The notes: generated by a model from the sequence alone, not told the origin. Counted from the first letter of the stretch, positions 7,708 to 15,041 are shown. The stretch is 20,226 bases of DNA from VFMC01 sp037131575 (GCA_037131575.1 JBAXQV010000032.1:1-20226); one strand, 5' to 3'. Numbers and translations: made by a program.

Positions 7708-8055
7708 ATGTCGGCAACATTCATCTCCCCGCAGTACGCCGTGCATGTGCCCGCTCACCCGGTCGCTGCTCGTACCTACCGTCGGCGTCGGCTCACCGTG
7801 GCGCTGTTCCTGTTCGCGCTCGTCGGTGTCATCGGCACCGCAGCGAGCCACTCTCTGGCCGATCGTGGTGGCGACCCTGCCTCCGTCACCTCGATCGGTC
7901 GTCCTCTCAGCTATGTGGCGGCAGCCGGCGACACGCTGTGGTCCATCGCTCGCCAATTTCACGGCCATACAGAGCTGTCGGCCTATGTCGATGCATTGGT
8001 GCAGCTCAACGGTGGTCCCACCATTCAGGTCGGCCAAGTGATCGCGCTTGCGTAG
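7708..8055 (+). CDS. SOS-induced LysM-domain membrane protein, probable cell-division inhibitor (DivS/Rv2719c/YneA-like)
   Basis: A 115-aa protein with a basic cytoplasmic N-terminus (RTYRRRR at 22-28), one membrane helix (about 29-50) and an extracytoplasmic LysM peptidoglycan-binding module (about 69-115: YVAAAGDTLWSIARQF, then VQLNGGPTIQVGQVIAL). ATG 7708 follows AGAAGGAG (7694-7701) at good spacing; upstream codons in frame lie inside the operator. Position beside lexA, a LysM domain and SOS boxes in the promoter are shared with B. subtilis YneA, C. glutamicum DivS and M. tuberculosis Rv2719c, which delay division after DNA damage. That role is inferred from context; sequence identity to them is probably low. 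nrdR follows 23 bases later, so the two are likely co-transcribed. Confidence 0.88.
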   Translation: MSATFISPQYAVHVPAHPVAARTYRRRRLTVALFLFALVGVIGTAASHSLADRGGDPASVTSIGRPLSYVAAAGDTLWSIARQFHGHTELSAYVDALVQLNGGPTIQVGQVIALA

Positions 8056-8078
8056 GGTGGTGCGGTAGCGTCCACGCC

Positions 8079-8543
8079 GTGCGCTGCCCGTCTTGTCATG
8101 CCGACGACACGAAAGTGATCGATTCGCGCGATGCAGAAGAGGGTGCTGCCACACGCCGTCGACGTTCATGTGCACAGTGCAGTCATCGGTTCACCACCTA
8201 CGAGCGCCTCGAAGAGGTGCCGTTGGTGGTGGTGAAATCCAACGGTCAACGCCAACCGTTCGATCGTGCCAAAGTCGTGTCGGGCGTCGCTGCGGCGGCC
8301 AAAGGTCGGCCAGTGTCGGTCGAGGTCATCGAACAACTCGCCGAAGAGGTGGAAGACGAACTCCGGCTCACGGGTGGTGAACTCACCAGCCAGATGGTCG
8401 GCCGGTGTGTGCTTGAACGGCTCCGTGGGCTCGATGAGGTGCTGTACCTACGCTTCGCCAGCGTCTACAAGGGGTTCGACGCAGCCGCCGACTTCCAACG
8501 TGAACTGGTGTTGTTGAAGAAGATGCAATCCAGCCCAGCCTGA
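8079..8543 (+). CDS. nrdR: Ribonucleotide reductase regulator NrdR
   Basis: Nucleotide-sensing repressor of ribonucleotide reductase genes. The protein is 154 aa, standard for the family. The N-terminal zinc ribbon has C3, C6, C31 and C34 (RCPSC and CAQC), with the basic TRRRRSC stretch between. An ATP-cone domain follows (about 49-139: VVVKSNGQRQPFDRAKVVSG to SVYKGF), which senses ATP/dATP. The frame is open far upstream, but GTG 8079 gives the canonical start MRCPSCH. It lies 23 bases after the LysM gene, so read-through from the SOS promoter is expected. Candidate NrdR boxes are found at the nrdJ promoter 3.3 kb downstream. Confidence 0.97.
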   Translation: MRCPSCHADDTKVIDSRDAEEGAATRRRRSCAQCSHRFTTYERLEEVPLVVVKSNGQRQPFDRAKVVSGVAAAAKGRPVSVEVIEQLAEEVEDELRLTGGELTSQMVGRCVLERLRGLDEVLYLRFASVYKGFDAAADFQRELVLLKKMQSSPA

Positions 8544-8549
8544 GCCAAG

Positions 8550-9209
8550 TCAGTGCTGGCGCACGTAGCGGGTGAACAGGAACCCGTCCTCTTCGAGGAC
8601 ATGCGCGAGGTCCATCTGGTGCAGCATCGGCGCTGCGGCCGTCGTGAGGCGAGGCCCGTCACCCCCGCAGATGAGTGGCGAGATGGTGAGGTTCAATTCA
8701 TCGAGCACATCGGCCTCCGCCAGTGCGGCATTCAGCAGCGGGCCCCCCTCGGCCTGAATGAACCCGGTGTCGATGAGCGCCAGCGCGGCCGCGAAGTCGA
8801 CTCGGTCGATACCGGCCCGAACGCTGTCGCATGCCACCGGCGGTGCATTCTCCGGGAGCAGCAAGAACCCCGCACCGCTCGTGAACAGTTCACAGTCGAG
8901 GTTCACATTGCCGGTACGCGAAACAACTGCCACCCGCTGGCCAGGCTTCTTCGGGCGACCGTACCCCTCGATGCGGATGGTGGAGGCCCCCACCAGCAAC
9001 ATGTCGGCGAATTCGCGAAGCCCGAGGAGCACATCGCGGTCGGCATCGCACGACAGCGCCCGTGAGTTGTCTTCCACCACCGTGGCCCCATCGAGGCTCG
9101 ACACCATGCACAGGCCCACCCACGGCCTGCCGAGTGTGGTGGGTCGCTGTACCCCGTAGGCCTCGCTCACGGTCACGTGGTCGGCTGGGTGCGGAAACAG
9201 GCGGCGCAT
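8550..9209 (-). CDS. RibD C-terminal / dihydrofolate-reductase-like reductase
   Basis: A 219-aa stand-alone RibD_C-domain protein (DHFR-like fold, NADPH-dependent). Motifs are VGLCMVSSLDGA (31-42), LLVGASTIR (71-79), AEGGPLLN (153-160) and DELNLTISPLI (170-180). There is no deaminase domain. Such proteins are often annotated as pyrimidine reductase of riboflavin synthesis. The mycobacterial homologue Rv2671 is reported to have dihydrofolate reductase activity, so a role in folate or pterin reduction is possible. I chose ATG at 9209 (MRRLFPHPAD), since the longer frame runs into the divergent neighbour. The gene converges on nrdR (6-base gap) and is head to head with the molybdopterin enzyme. 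Its natural substrate cannot be read from the sequence. Confidence 0.88.
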   Translation of the reverse strand: MRRLFPHPADHVTVSEAYGVQRPTTLGRPWVGLCMVSSLDGATVVEDNSRALSCDADRDVLLGLREFADMLLVGASTIRIEGYGRPKKPGQRVAVVSRTGNVNLDCELFTSGAGFLLLPENAPPVACDSVRAGIDRVDFAAALALIDTGFIQAEGGPLLNAALAEADVLDELNLTISPLICGGDGPRLTTAAAPMLHQMDLAHVLEEDGFLFTRYVRQH

Positions 9210-9228
9210 GGGTGCGATGATGCCAGTC

Positions 9229-11505
9229 ATGAGCGAACACCACGACATCGCACGCACAGCATTTCGCACCTGCCCCCTCTGCGAGGCCGGTTGTGGTCTC
9301 GAGATCACGGTGCGCAACGATCAGGTGGTGCGCATCCGCGGCGACCGTGACGATGTGTTCAGCCACGGGTTTCTCTGCCCCAAGGGCTCAACGCTCAAAC
9401 AACTGCACGACGACCCCGATCGGCTGCGCATGCCGTTGGTGCGCCGCAATGGCGAGCACGTGGAGGTCACCTGGGCCGAGGCGTGGGCCGAGGTCGAGCG
9501 CGGCCTGCGCAGTGTGATCGAGCGCCACGGCAGTGAGGCCATCGCCACCTACCTCGGCAACCCCAGCGCCCACAGCCTGTCGGCGCTGTTCTACAACCGC
9601 ACGCTCTTGCAGGGGCTCGGCACCCGGCAGCGCTACAGCGCGTCGAGCGTCGACCAGTTGCCCCGCCAGGTGGCGTCAGGCTTCCTCTACGGCACGCCGG
9701 TCACCGTGCCCGTGCCCGATCTCGATCGCACCGATTACCTCGTCATCATGGGTGCCAACCCGTATGCGTCGAACGGCAGCCTCTGCACTGCACCCGATTT
9801 CCCGGGTCGCATCGAGGCCGTGCGCGCTCGTGGTGGCCGTCTGGTGGTGATCGATCCGCGGCGCAGTCGCACCGCCGAAGAGGCCGACCGGCACCTGGCC
9901 ATTCGGCCTGGCACCGATGCACTGCTGTTGGCGGCCATGGTCACCGTGCTGGCCACCGAAGGCCTGGTCAGCGTGAGCCCACGATTGGCTGAACATCTTC
10001 GCGGGGTCGACGCGGTCATCGCTGCCTGTGCCCGGTTCCCCCCCGAGTCGGTGGCCGCAGCAACGGGGCTCGACGCGGCCGATATTCGCACCCTGGCCCG
10101 CGAGATGGCCGCAGCACCCACGGCCACCATCTACGGGCGCATCGGTACCAACACGGTGGAGTTCGGCACCACCACCGCCTGGCTCATCGATGTGGTCAAC
10201 ATTCTCACCGGCAACTTCGACGAGGTGGGCGGCGCCATGTTCCCGCTGCCGGTGGCGGGCGGAGCCAACACCCGTGGCGAGGGTGGTAAGGGTTCCGGTT
10301 TCCGGACCGGCCGTGGCCACACCCGTGTTCGTGGCCTGCCGGAGGCGATGGGCGAGTACCCGGTGGGGGCATTGGCCGAAGAGATCACCACACAGGGCGA
10401 GGGTCAGGTGCGGGCGCTCGTCACGGTGGCAGGCAACCCCGTGCTGTCGACCCCCAACTCGCACCAACTCGACGCTGCCTTCGCCGAACTCGAGTTCATG
10501 GTGAGCGTCGACATCTACCTCAACGAAACCACCAAGCACGCCCACGTCATCTTGCCCAGCCCGTCGCCGCTGCAGCGCGGGCACTACGACCTGGCACTGC
10601 TCGGGTTCGGCATTCGCAGCGTGGCCAACTACAGCGAGCCGGTGTTGCCACTGGCCGAGGGCCAACCTGATGAGTGGGAAATTCTGGCCAAGATCGCGCT
10701 CATCGCCCAGGGGCAGGGTGCCGACGCCGACCCGGCTGGCGTCGACGACATGAACATCGCCGTCCTGGTGCGCAGCGGTGTGAACGACCCCACCTCACCG
10801 GTGTTCGGGCGCGACCCGCACGAATTGCTCGACGCGTTGTCGGCCAGTGGGCGACGCGGCCCCGAGCGGATGCTCGACTTCACCTTGCAGACGGGCCCGT
10901 TCGGCGCGGCGTTCGGTGCTCGGGCCGAGGTGAACGATCAGCCTGCAGCCAGCCTCGATGCTCTGCTCGAGCATCCGCACGGCGTCGACTACGGCGCCAT
11001 GGTGCCCCGTGTTCCCGAGGTGTTGCGTACGCCATCGGGGTTGATCGAACTCGACCATCCGCAACTGGTGGACGATCTCGACCGCCTGGCCGCCATGGTG
11101 GCCGAGTTCGCTGTACGCGAGTTGGTGCTGGTGGGCCGGCGCGATCTGCGCAGTAACAACTCGTGGTTGCACAACATCGAGGTGCTGGTGAAAGGCAAGC
11201 CGCGCTGCACCCTGCACGTGCATCCCGACGACGCCAGCCGCCTGGGCCTGCGTGCCGGTGCGGTGGCCCGGGTGACGAGCCGCGTGGGCACGGTCGAGGT
11301 GCCCGTAGAGGTCACCGACGCCGTGCGCCCGGGTGTGGTGAGCCTTCCCCATGGTTGGGGCCACGATCAGCCCGGTACACGGCTGCGTGTGGCTGCCGAA
11401 CGAGCCGGGGTGAACAGCAACATCCTCGCCGACCACGACGCCATGGACCCGCTGTCGGGCACGTCGGTGCTCAACGGCATCCCGGTCGCCGTCGTACCGG
11501 GCTGA
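9229..11505 (+). CDS. Molybdopterin-dependent oxidoreductase (DMSO-reductase superfamily, FdhF/NapA-like), substrate unknown
   Basis: A bis-MGD-type oxidoreductase of 758 aa. The N-terminus carries a [4Fe-4S] motif C15-x2-C18-x3-C22-x27-C50. Molybdopterin-binding segments follow (LVIMGANPYASNGS, VVIDPRRSRTAEEADRH, TGNFDEVGG). A C-terminal molydop-binding domain (about 635-755) has RSNNSWLHN, SLPHGWGHD and NSNILAD. No Tat signal is seen, so it is probably cytoplasmic. At the likely metal-ligand site it reads RYSASSVDQ (135-143): no Cys or selenocysteine, but S137 following Tyr as in DMSO reductase. Three in-frame ATGs exist (9208, 9217/9220, 9229); 9229 avoids overlap with the divergent gene, and none has a clear Shine-Dalgarno. 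No partner subunit gene is adjacent. Proximity to a siroheme reductase might suggest nitrate use, but the motif does not support NasA. Confidence 0.88.
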   Translation: MSEHHDIARTAFRTCPLCEAGCGLEITVRNDQVVRIRGDRDDVFSHGFLCPKGSTLKQLHDDPDRLRMPLVRRNGEHVEVTWAEAWAEVERGLRSVIERHGSEAIATYLGNPSAHSLSALFYNRTLLQGLGTRQRYSASSVDQLPRQVASGFLYGTPVTVPVPDLDRTDYLVIMGANPYASNGSLCTAPDFPGRIEAVRARGGRLVVIDPRRSRTAEEADRHLAIRPGTDALLLAAMVTVLATEGLVSVSPRLAEHLRGVDAVIAACARFPPESVAAATGLDAADIRTLAREMAAAPTATIYGRIGTNTVEFGTTTAWLIDVVNILTGNFDEVGGAMFPLPVAGGANTRGEGGKGSGFRTGRGHTRVRGLPEAMGEYPVGALAEEITTQGEGQVRALVTVAGNPVLSTPNSHQLDAAFAELEFMVSVDIYLNETTKHAHVILPSPSPLQRGHYDLALLGFGIRSVANYSEPVLPLAEGQPDEWEILAKIALIAQGQGADADPAGVDDMNIAVLVRSGVNDPTSPVFGRDPHELLDALSASGRRGPERMLDFTLQTGPFGAAFGARAEVNDQPAASLDALLEHPHGVDYGAMVPRVPEVLRTPSGLIELDHPQLVDDLDRLAAMVAEFAVRELVLVGRRDLRSNNSWLHNIEVLVKGKPRCTLHVHPDDASRLGLRAGAVARVTSRVGTVEVPVEVTDAVRPGVVSLPHGWGHDQPGTRLRVAAERAGVNSNILADHDAMDPLSGTSVLNGIPVAVVPG

Positions 11506-11523
11506 GCACTCGGCTGGCTCGGG

Positions 11524-11599
11524 TTGCCCACAGTTCCCCACAGGCTGCCCACAGGTTTCCACCGCGAAATTCACAGGGTTCTCCCTCTTCCTCCCCACA
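11524..11599 (+). repeat. Helically phased DnaA-box-like CCCACA repeats
   Basis: TTGCCCACA (11524), TTCCCCACA (11534) and CTGCCCACA (11545) are spaced 10-11 bases apart. Degenerate copies continue at the same pitch (11556 and 11567), and CTCCCCACA lies at 11591. The first is one base from the actinobacterial DnaA box TTGTCCACA; the others differ by two or more. Confidence 0.4.
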
Positions 11600-11635
11600 G
11601 GGAGCCACCCCTACTGTGGTCGTTCGTAGATGGCG

Positions 11636-11724
11636 ACGGTGCGTGGCGTGGATGGACAGAACCTCGGGGGAGTGCCCGCCGCGGAACTGGGGGACAGGAT
11701 CTCGAACCTGCGACCACGCACCGT
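11636..11724. repeat. 11-bp perfect inverted repeat with 67-bp interior
   Basis: ACGGTGCGTGG (11636-11646) is perfectly inverted at 11714-11724. The interior is GC-rich and includes the tRNA-like T-arm. It could close a structured RNA or be an inverted protein-binding site; nothing shows which. Confidence 0.5.
11686..11713 (-). other. tRNA 3'-end-like remnant (T-arm plus acceptor strand)
   Basis: Read on the minus strand: GCAGG stem, a TTCGAGAT loop of 8 instead of 7 bases, CCTGT, then CCCCCAG as an acceptor 3' strand, without an encoded CCA. A matching 5' acceptor at the expected distance (about 11759) pairs at only 4 of 7 positions, and D and anticodon arms do not fold. It looks like a decayed tRNA or a tRNA-derived attachment-site scar. 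Confidence 0.3.
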
Positions 11725-11833
11725 TCGCCACGCTGCGCGCGAATCTTCCCCTAACCCTGACAGCCCGTGACGGAGCGTGATGATGCAACAGCAAGCCGTG
11801 ACACACGTCGGGAGAAAAATGGCCCGTTGGTGT

Positions 11834-11863
11834 TTGACACGGCTGTAACTACAGTGCTGTAAT
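11834..11863 (+). promoter_or_regulatory. Predicted nrdJ promoter
   Basis: A perfect TTGACA (11834-11839) and TGTAAT (11858-11863, 5/6 match) are separated by 18 bases. The start site would be near 11870, leaving a leader of about 120 bases before nrdJ. Confidence 0.75.
11843..11861. promoter_or_regulatory. Interlocked palindromes in the nrdJ promoter spacer
   Basis: CTGTA-AC-TACAG (11843-11854) shares its right arm with TACAG-TG-CTGTA (11850-11861), giving two overlapping perfect palindromes between -35 and -10. The placement is typical of an operator. It matches neither the LexA nor the NrdR box used here. Confidence 0.45.
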
Positions 11864-11864
11864 C

Positions 11865-11922
11865 CTCCAACCTCTTGTGGTGGCTGCCGTCAAGGGGGCC
11901 GTGCGGCCACCACATCTTGTGG
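11865..11922. promoter_or_regulatory. Two NrdR-box candidates at nrdJ
   Basis: 16-mers at 11865-11880 (CTCCAACCTCTTGTGG) and 11907-11922 (CCACCACATCTTGTGG) share the right half CTTGTGG and fit the NrdR pattern C-x-A-x-A-T-x-T-x-G, the first with one change. The second contains a perfect ACCACA-TCT-TGTGGT inverted repeat. They lie 42 bases apart (four helical turns), as expected for paired NrdR sites, and overlap or follow the predicted start site. Confidence 0.65.
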
Positions 11923-11953
11923 TCCGTGCGGTTCGGTTGCAGCCGCCAAAATT

Positions 11954-11976
11954 GTCCGTCCGTCCGTCTGTCCGTC
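11954..11976 (+). repeat. GTCC tetranucleotide microsatellite
   Basis: Three GTCC units, one GTCT, one GTCC and a partial GTC run in tandem, ending 5 bases before the nrdJ Shine-Dalgarno. No stable hairpin is formed within it. Confidence 0.85.
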
Positions 11977-11992
11977 ATTTCAGGGAGAATCA

Positions 11993-14857
11993 ATGTCTCT
12001 GGCACCTGAGCGCCTCGCCATCGGCATCCGCCGCCACTTCACATCCGCCGATGTGCACCCGTACGACCAAGTCGTGTGGGAAAAGCGCGATGCCCGAATC
12101 AGCAACTGGAAGGACGGTTCGGTTGCTTTCGAGCAGTTGGGTGTCGAGTTCCCGGCGTCGTGGTCGCTCAATGCCACCAACATCGTTTCCCAGAAGTACT
12201 TCCGTGGCTCGCTCGGCACCCCCGAGCGTGAGGTCTCGCTCCGTCAGGTCATCGACCGCGTGGCCGACACCATCAGCACCTGGGGTATCGAGGGTGGCTA
12301 CTTCGCCGACACCGATGAGGCCCAGGCGTTCCGCGACGAACTGAAGTTCATCCTCGTCACCCAGCGCGCTGCGTTCAACAGCCCGGTGTGGTTCAACATC
12401 GGCGTGAAGGATGTGCCCCAGCAGGCCAGCGCATGCTTCATCCTCTCGGTCGACGACAAGATGAACTCCATCCTCAACTGGTACCGCGAAGAGGGCGTCA
12501 TCTTCAAGGGCGGCTCGGGTGCCGGTGTGAACCTGTCGAAGATCCGTTCCAGCTACGAACTGCTCAACGGCGGCGGCACGGCCAGCGGTCCGGTCAGCTT
12601 CATGCGCGGCGCCGATGCCTCGGCCGGCACCATCAAGAGCGGCGGCAAGACTCGTCGTGCGGCGAAGATGGTCATCCTCAACGTCGATCACCCCGATGTC
12701 GAAGAGTTCGTGTGGTGCAAGGCGAAAGAAGAGCGCAAGGCGCGCGTGTTGCGCGATGCCGGCTTCGACATGGATCTCGACGGGGCCGACTCGTTCAGCA
12801 TCCAGTACCAGAACGCCAACAACTCGGTGCGTATCACCGACGACTTCATGGAAGCCGTCGTCAACGACACTGACTGGGATTTCAAGGCAGTCACCGATGG
12901 CACCCCGGTGCGTACCGTGCGTGCTCGCGACCTGTGGCGCCAGATCGCCACCGCCTCGTGGGAGTGCGCCGACCCCGGCCTGCAGTTCGACACCACCATC
13001 AACAAGTGGCACACCGCGCACGCCACGGGCCGCATCAATGGTTCCAACCCGTGCAGCGAGTACATGCACCTCGACAACTCGGCGTGCAACCTCGCATCCA
13101 TCAACTTGCTCAAGTACCTCGACCTCGACTCGGTGGGCGACGACAGCTTCGACATCGAGGCCTACATGCACACCATCGAGGTCATCTTCACGGCGCAGGA
13201 GATCCTCGTCGGCCGTGCCGATTACCCCACCGAGCCCATCGGCGACACCAGCCGCAAGTTCCGCCAACTCGGTATCGGCTATGCCAACCTCGGTGCGCTG
13301 CTCATGGCGCTCGGTCTGCCGTACGACTCGGTGGATGGCCGTGCCTGGGCCGGTGCCCTCACCTCACTCATGACCGGCCATGCCTACGCCACCAGCGCTC
13401 GCACCGCCAGCCGCATGGGGCCCTTCGCCGGGTTCGCCGAGAACGAGAGCTACATGCTCAACGTGCTGCGCATGCACCGCGACGCCTCGTATGAGATCGA
13501 AGGTACCGACGCAGTGCCGGCCGCACTCGTGGCCGCAGGGCAAAGCGCCTGGGAAGCCGCCGTGCGCGATGGCGAGGAATACGGCGTGCGCAACAGCCAG
13601 GCCAGCGTGCTGGCCCCCACGGGCACCATCGGCCTCATGATGGACTGCGATACCACCGGCATCGAGCCCGACCTCGGCCTGTGCAAGATGAAGAAGCTCG
13701 TCGGCGGCGGCACCATGGTCATCGTCAACCAGACCATCCCGCGTGCGTTGCGCCGCCTCGGCTACAACCCGCAGCAGGTCGACCAGATCATCGCCTACAT
13801 CGACCGCGAAAAGAGCATCCTCGGCGCGCCGCACCTGGCCCCCGAGCACGTGGCTGTGTTCGCCTGCTCGATGGGCGACAACACCATCCACTACGAAGGC
13901 CATGTGCGCATGATGGGCGCCACCCAGCCATTCCTGTCGGGTGCCATTTCCAAGACGGTCAACATGCCTGAAGAGGCAACGATCAGCGACATCGAGGAAC
14001 TGCACCTGCTGAGCTGGCAGCTCGGCCTGAAGGCCGTCGCCGTCTACCGAGACAACTGCAAGGTCGGCCAGCCGCTCAGCACCGCCAAGAAAGAAGGCGC
14101 CGAAGACAGCACCCCGGCCGCGGCCAGTGCCAGCCAGGTCATCGAGCGCATCGTCGAAAAGGTGGTGCACCAGCCGGTGCGCCAGAAGCTGCCCCGCACC
14201 CGCAGCTCGCGCACCTTCGAGTTCCGTGTGGCCGATTGCAAGGGCTTCGCCACCATCGGTGAATACGCCGATGGGCGCCCAGGCGAAATCTTCCTCACGG
14301 TGTCGAAGCAGGGCTCCACGCTCAGCGGCATCATGGACGCCTTCGCCAAGTCGATCTCGTACGGCTTGCAGTACGGGGTGCCGATGCGGGCGTTCGTCGA
14401 GGCGTTCGTGAACAGCCGCTTCGAGCCGGCCGGTATGACCGACGATCCCGACATCCGTTTCGCCTCGTCGATCATGGACTACCTGTTCCGCCGTCTGGCA
14501 CTCGAGTACATGACCTACGACGAGCGCAGCGAACTCGGCATCTTCTCCATCGACGAGCGCATGCAGCCCACCCTTCCGGGTGTGGAAGAGTCGATCATGG
14601 AAAGCCGCACCGGTTCGGAAATGGTGAGCGATCCGAAGACCATCCCGTCGGCTTCCGATCTCATTGCGCAGATCGAAGCGGGTGTTGCCCCGGCAGCCCC
14701 CATCAACGACATCACCAACCCGCTCGGTATGGCCCGCCCGGCCGCGGCAGTGCGCCACAGCGACGCACCGATGTGCATGCAGTGTGGTGTGCAGATGAAC
14801 CGGGCTGGCTCATGCCACGCCTGCCCCAGCTGCGGCAGCACCAGCGGCTGCAGCTGA
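11993..14857 (+). CDS. nrdJ: Adenosylcobalamin-dependent (class II) ribonucleotide reductase
   Basis: Reduces ribonucleotides to deoxyribonucleotides with a B12-generated thiyl radical, independent of oxygen. At 954 aa it has the usual single-chain NrdJ length and no intein. Thiyl-radical C354 sits in the N-P-C-S-E motif (N352, E356). The active-site redox pair is C148 (SACFILS) and C365 (NSACNLAS). The TSCPD domain lies at about 735-840. The C-terminus (928-954) has six cysteines (C928, C931, C941, C944, C947, C953) as a zinc-ribbon/shuttle tail. ATG 11993 follows AGGGAG at 5 bases. The upstream promoter carries candidate NrdR boxes, so repression by the nrdR product encoded nearby is likely. 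No cobalamin riboswitch was seen. Confidence 0.97.
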   Translation: MSLAPERLAIGIRRHFTSADVHPYDQVVWEKRDARISNWKDGSVAFEQLGVEFPASWSLNATNIVSQKYFRGSLGTPEREVSLRQVIDRVADTISTWGIEGGYFADTDEAQAFRDELKFILVTQRAAFNSPVWFNIGVKDVPQQASACFILSVDDKMNSILNWYREEGVIFKGGSGAGVNLSKIRSSYELLNGGGTASGPVSFMRGADASAGTIKSGGKTRRAAKMVILNVDHPDVEEFVWCKAKEERKARVLRDAGFDMDLDGADSFSIQYQNANNSVRITDDFMEAVVNDTDWDFKAVTDGTPVRTVRARDLWRQIATASWECADPGLQFDTTINKWHTAHATGRINGSNPCSEYMHLDNSACNLASINLLKYLDLDSVGDDSFDIEAYMHTIEVIFTAQEILVGRADYPTEPIGDTSRKFRQLGIGYANLGALLMALGLPYDSVDGRAWAGALTSLMTGHAYATSARTASRMGPFAGFAENESYMLNVLRMHRDASYEIEGTDAVPAALVAAGQSAWEAAVRDGEEYGVRNSQASVLAPTGTIGLMMDCDTTGIEPDLGLCKMKKLVGGGTMVIVNQTIPRALRRLGYNPQQVDQIIAYIDREKSILGAPHLAPEHVAVFACSMGDNTIHYEGHVRMMGATQPFLSGAISKTVNMPEEATISDIEELHLLSWQLGLKAVAVYRDNCKVGQPLSTAKKEGAEDSTPAAASASQVIERIVEKVVHQPVRQKLPRTRSSRTFEFRVADCKGFATIGEYADGRPGEIFLTVSKQGSTLSGIMDAFAKSISYGLQYGVPMRAFVEAFVNSRFEPAGMTDDPDIRFASSIMDYLFRRLALEYMTYDERSELGIFSIDERMQPTLPGVEESIMESRTGSEMVSDPKTIPSASDLIAQIEAGVAPAAPINDITNPLGMARPAAAVRHSDAPMCMQCGVQMNRAGSCHACPSCGSTSGCS

Positions 14858-14970
14858 TGTGAAGTGACTCCGAGATTTCAGCGGGAGTGACGTCCGAACT
14901 TCGGTGCGGTGACACGCACGGCCAGTAGCTGCCGCTCTGGGCGCCTTGGCGGGCCTTTGCGTTCGCGAAT

Positions 14971-15009
14971 CGACAACCATGGTTGCCCTGGCCGCAACCA
15001 CGGTTGTCG
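14971..15009. terminator. 16-bp hairpin between nrdJ and the FkbM gene
   Basis: Arms at 14971-14986 and 14994-15009 surround a 7-base loop. There is one A-C mismatch on the plus strand that becomes a G-U pair on the minus strand, so the minus-strand RNA stem is unbroken. It lies 33 bases past the minus-strand methyltransferase stop and probably serves both convergent genes. There is no T-run. Confidence 0.7.
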
Positions 15010-15041
15010 CCGGGCGAGACCATGACCCCGCTGGCTCCTCG

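Larger units (their letters stand above)
11506..11992. other. 487-base intergenic regulatory region upstream of nrdJ
   Basis: No convincing protein gene is seen. From left to right it holds CCCACA-rich DnaA-box-like repeats (11524-11599), an 11-bp inverted repeat enclosing a tRNA-3'-end-like sequence (11636-11724), a promoter (11834-11863) with an interlocked palindrome, two NrdR-box candidates (11865-11922), a GTCC microsatellite (11954-11976) and the nrdJ Shine-Dalgarno AGGGAG (11982-11987). I saw no cobalamin riboswitch core. Confidence 0.7.

Noticed and set aside
11524..11599. A chromosomal replication origin
   Set aside because: dnaA, dnaN, rpmH and an AT-rich unwinding element are all absent; only degenerate DnaA-like motifs are present.
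11686..11759. Intact tRNA gene on the minus strand
   Set aside because: Only the T-arm and the acceptor 3' strand are convincing; the T-loop has one extra base and D and anticodon stems do not pair.
11506..11992. Cobalamin riboswitch before the B12-dependent reductase
   Set aside because: I found no B12-box-like core or matching stem set in the spacer or the predicted leader.
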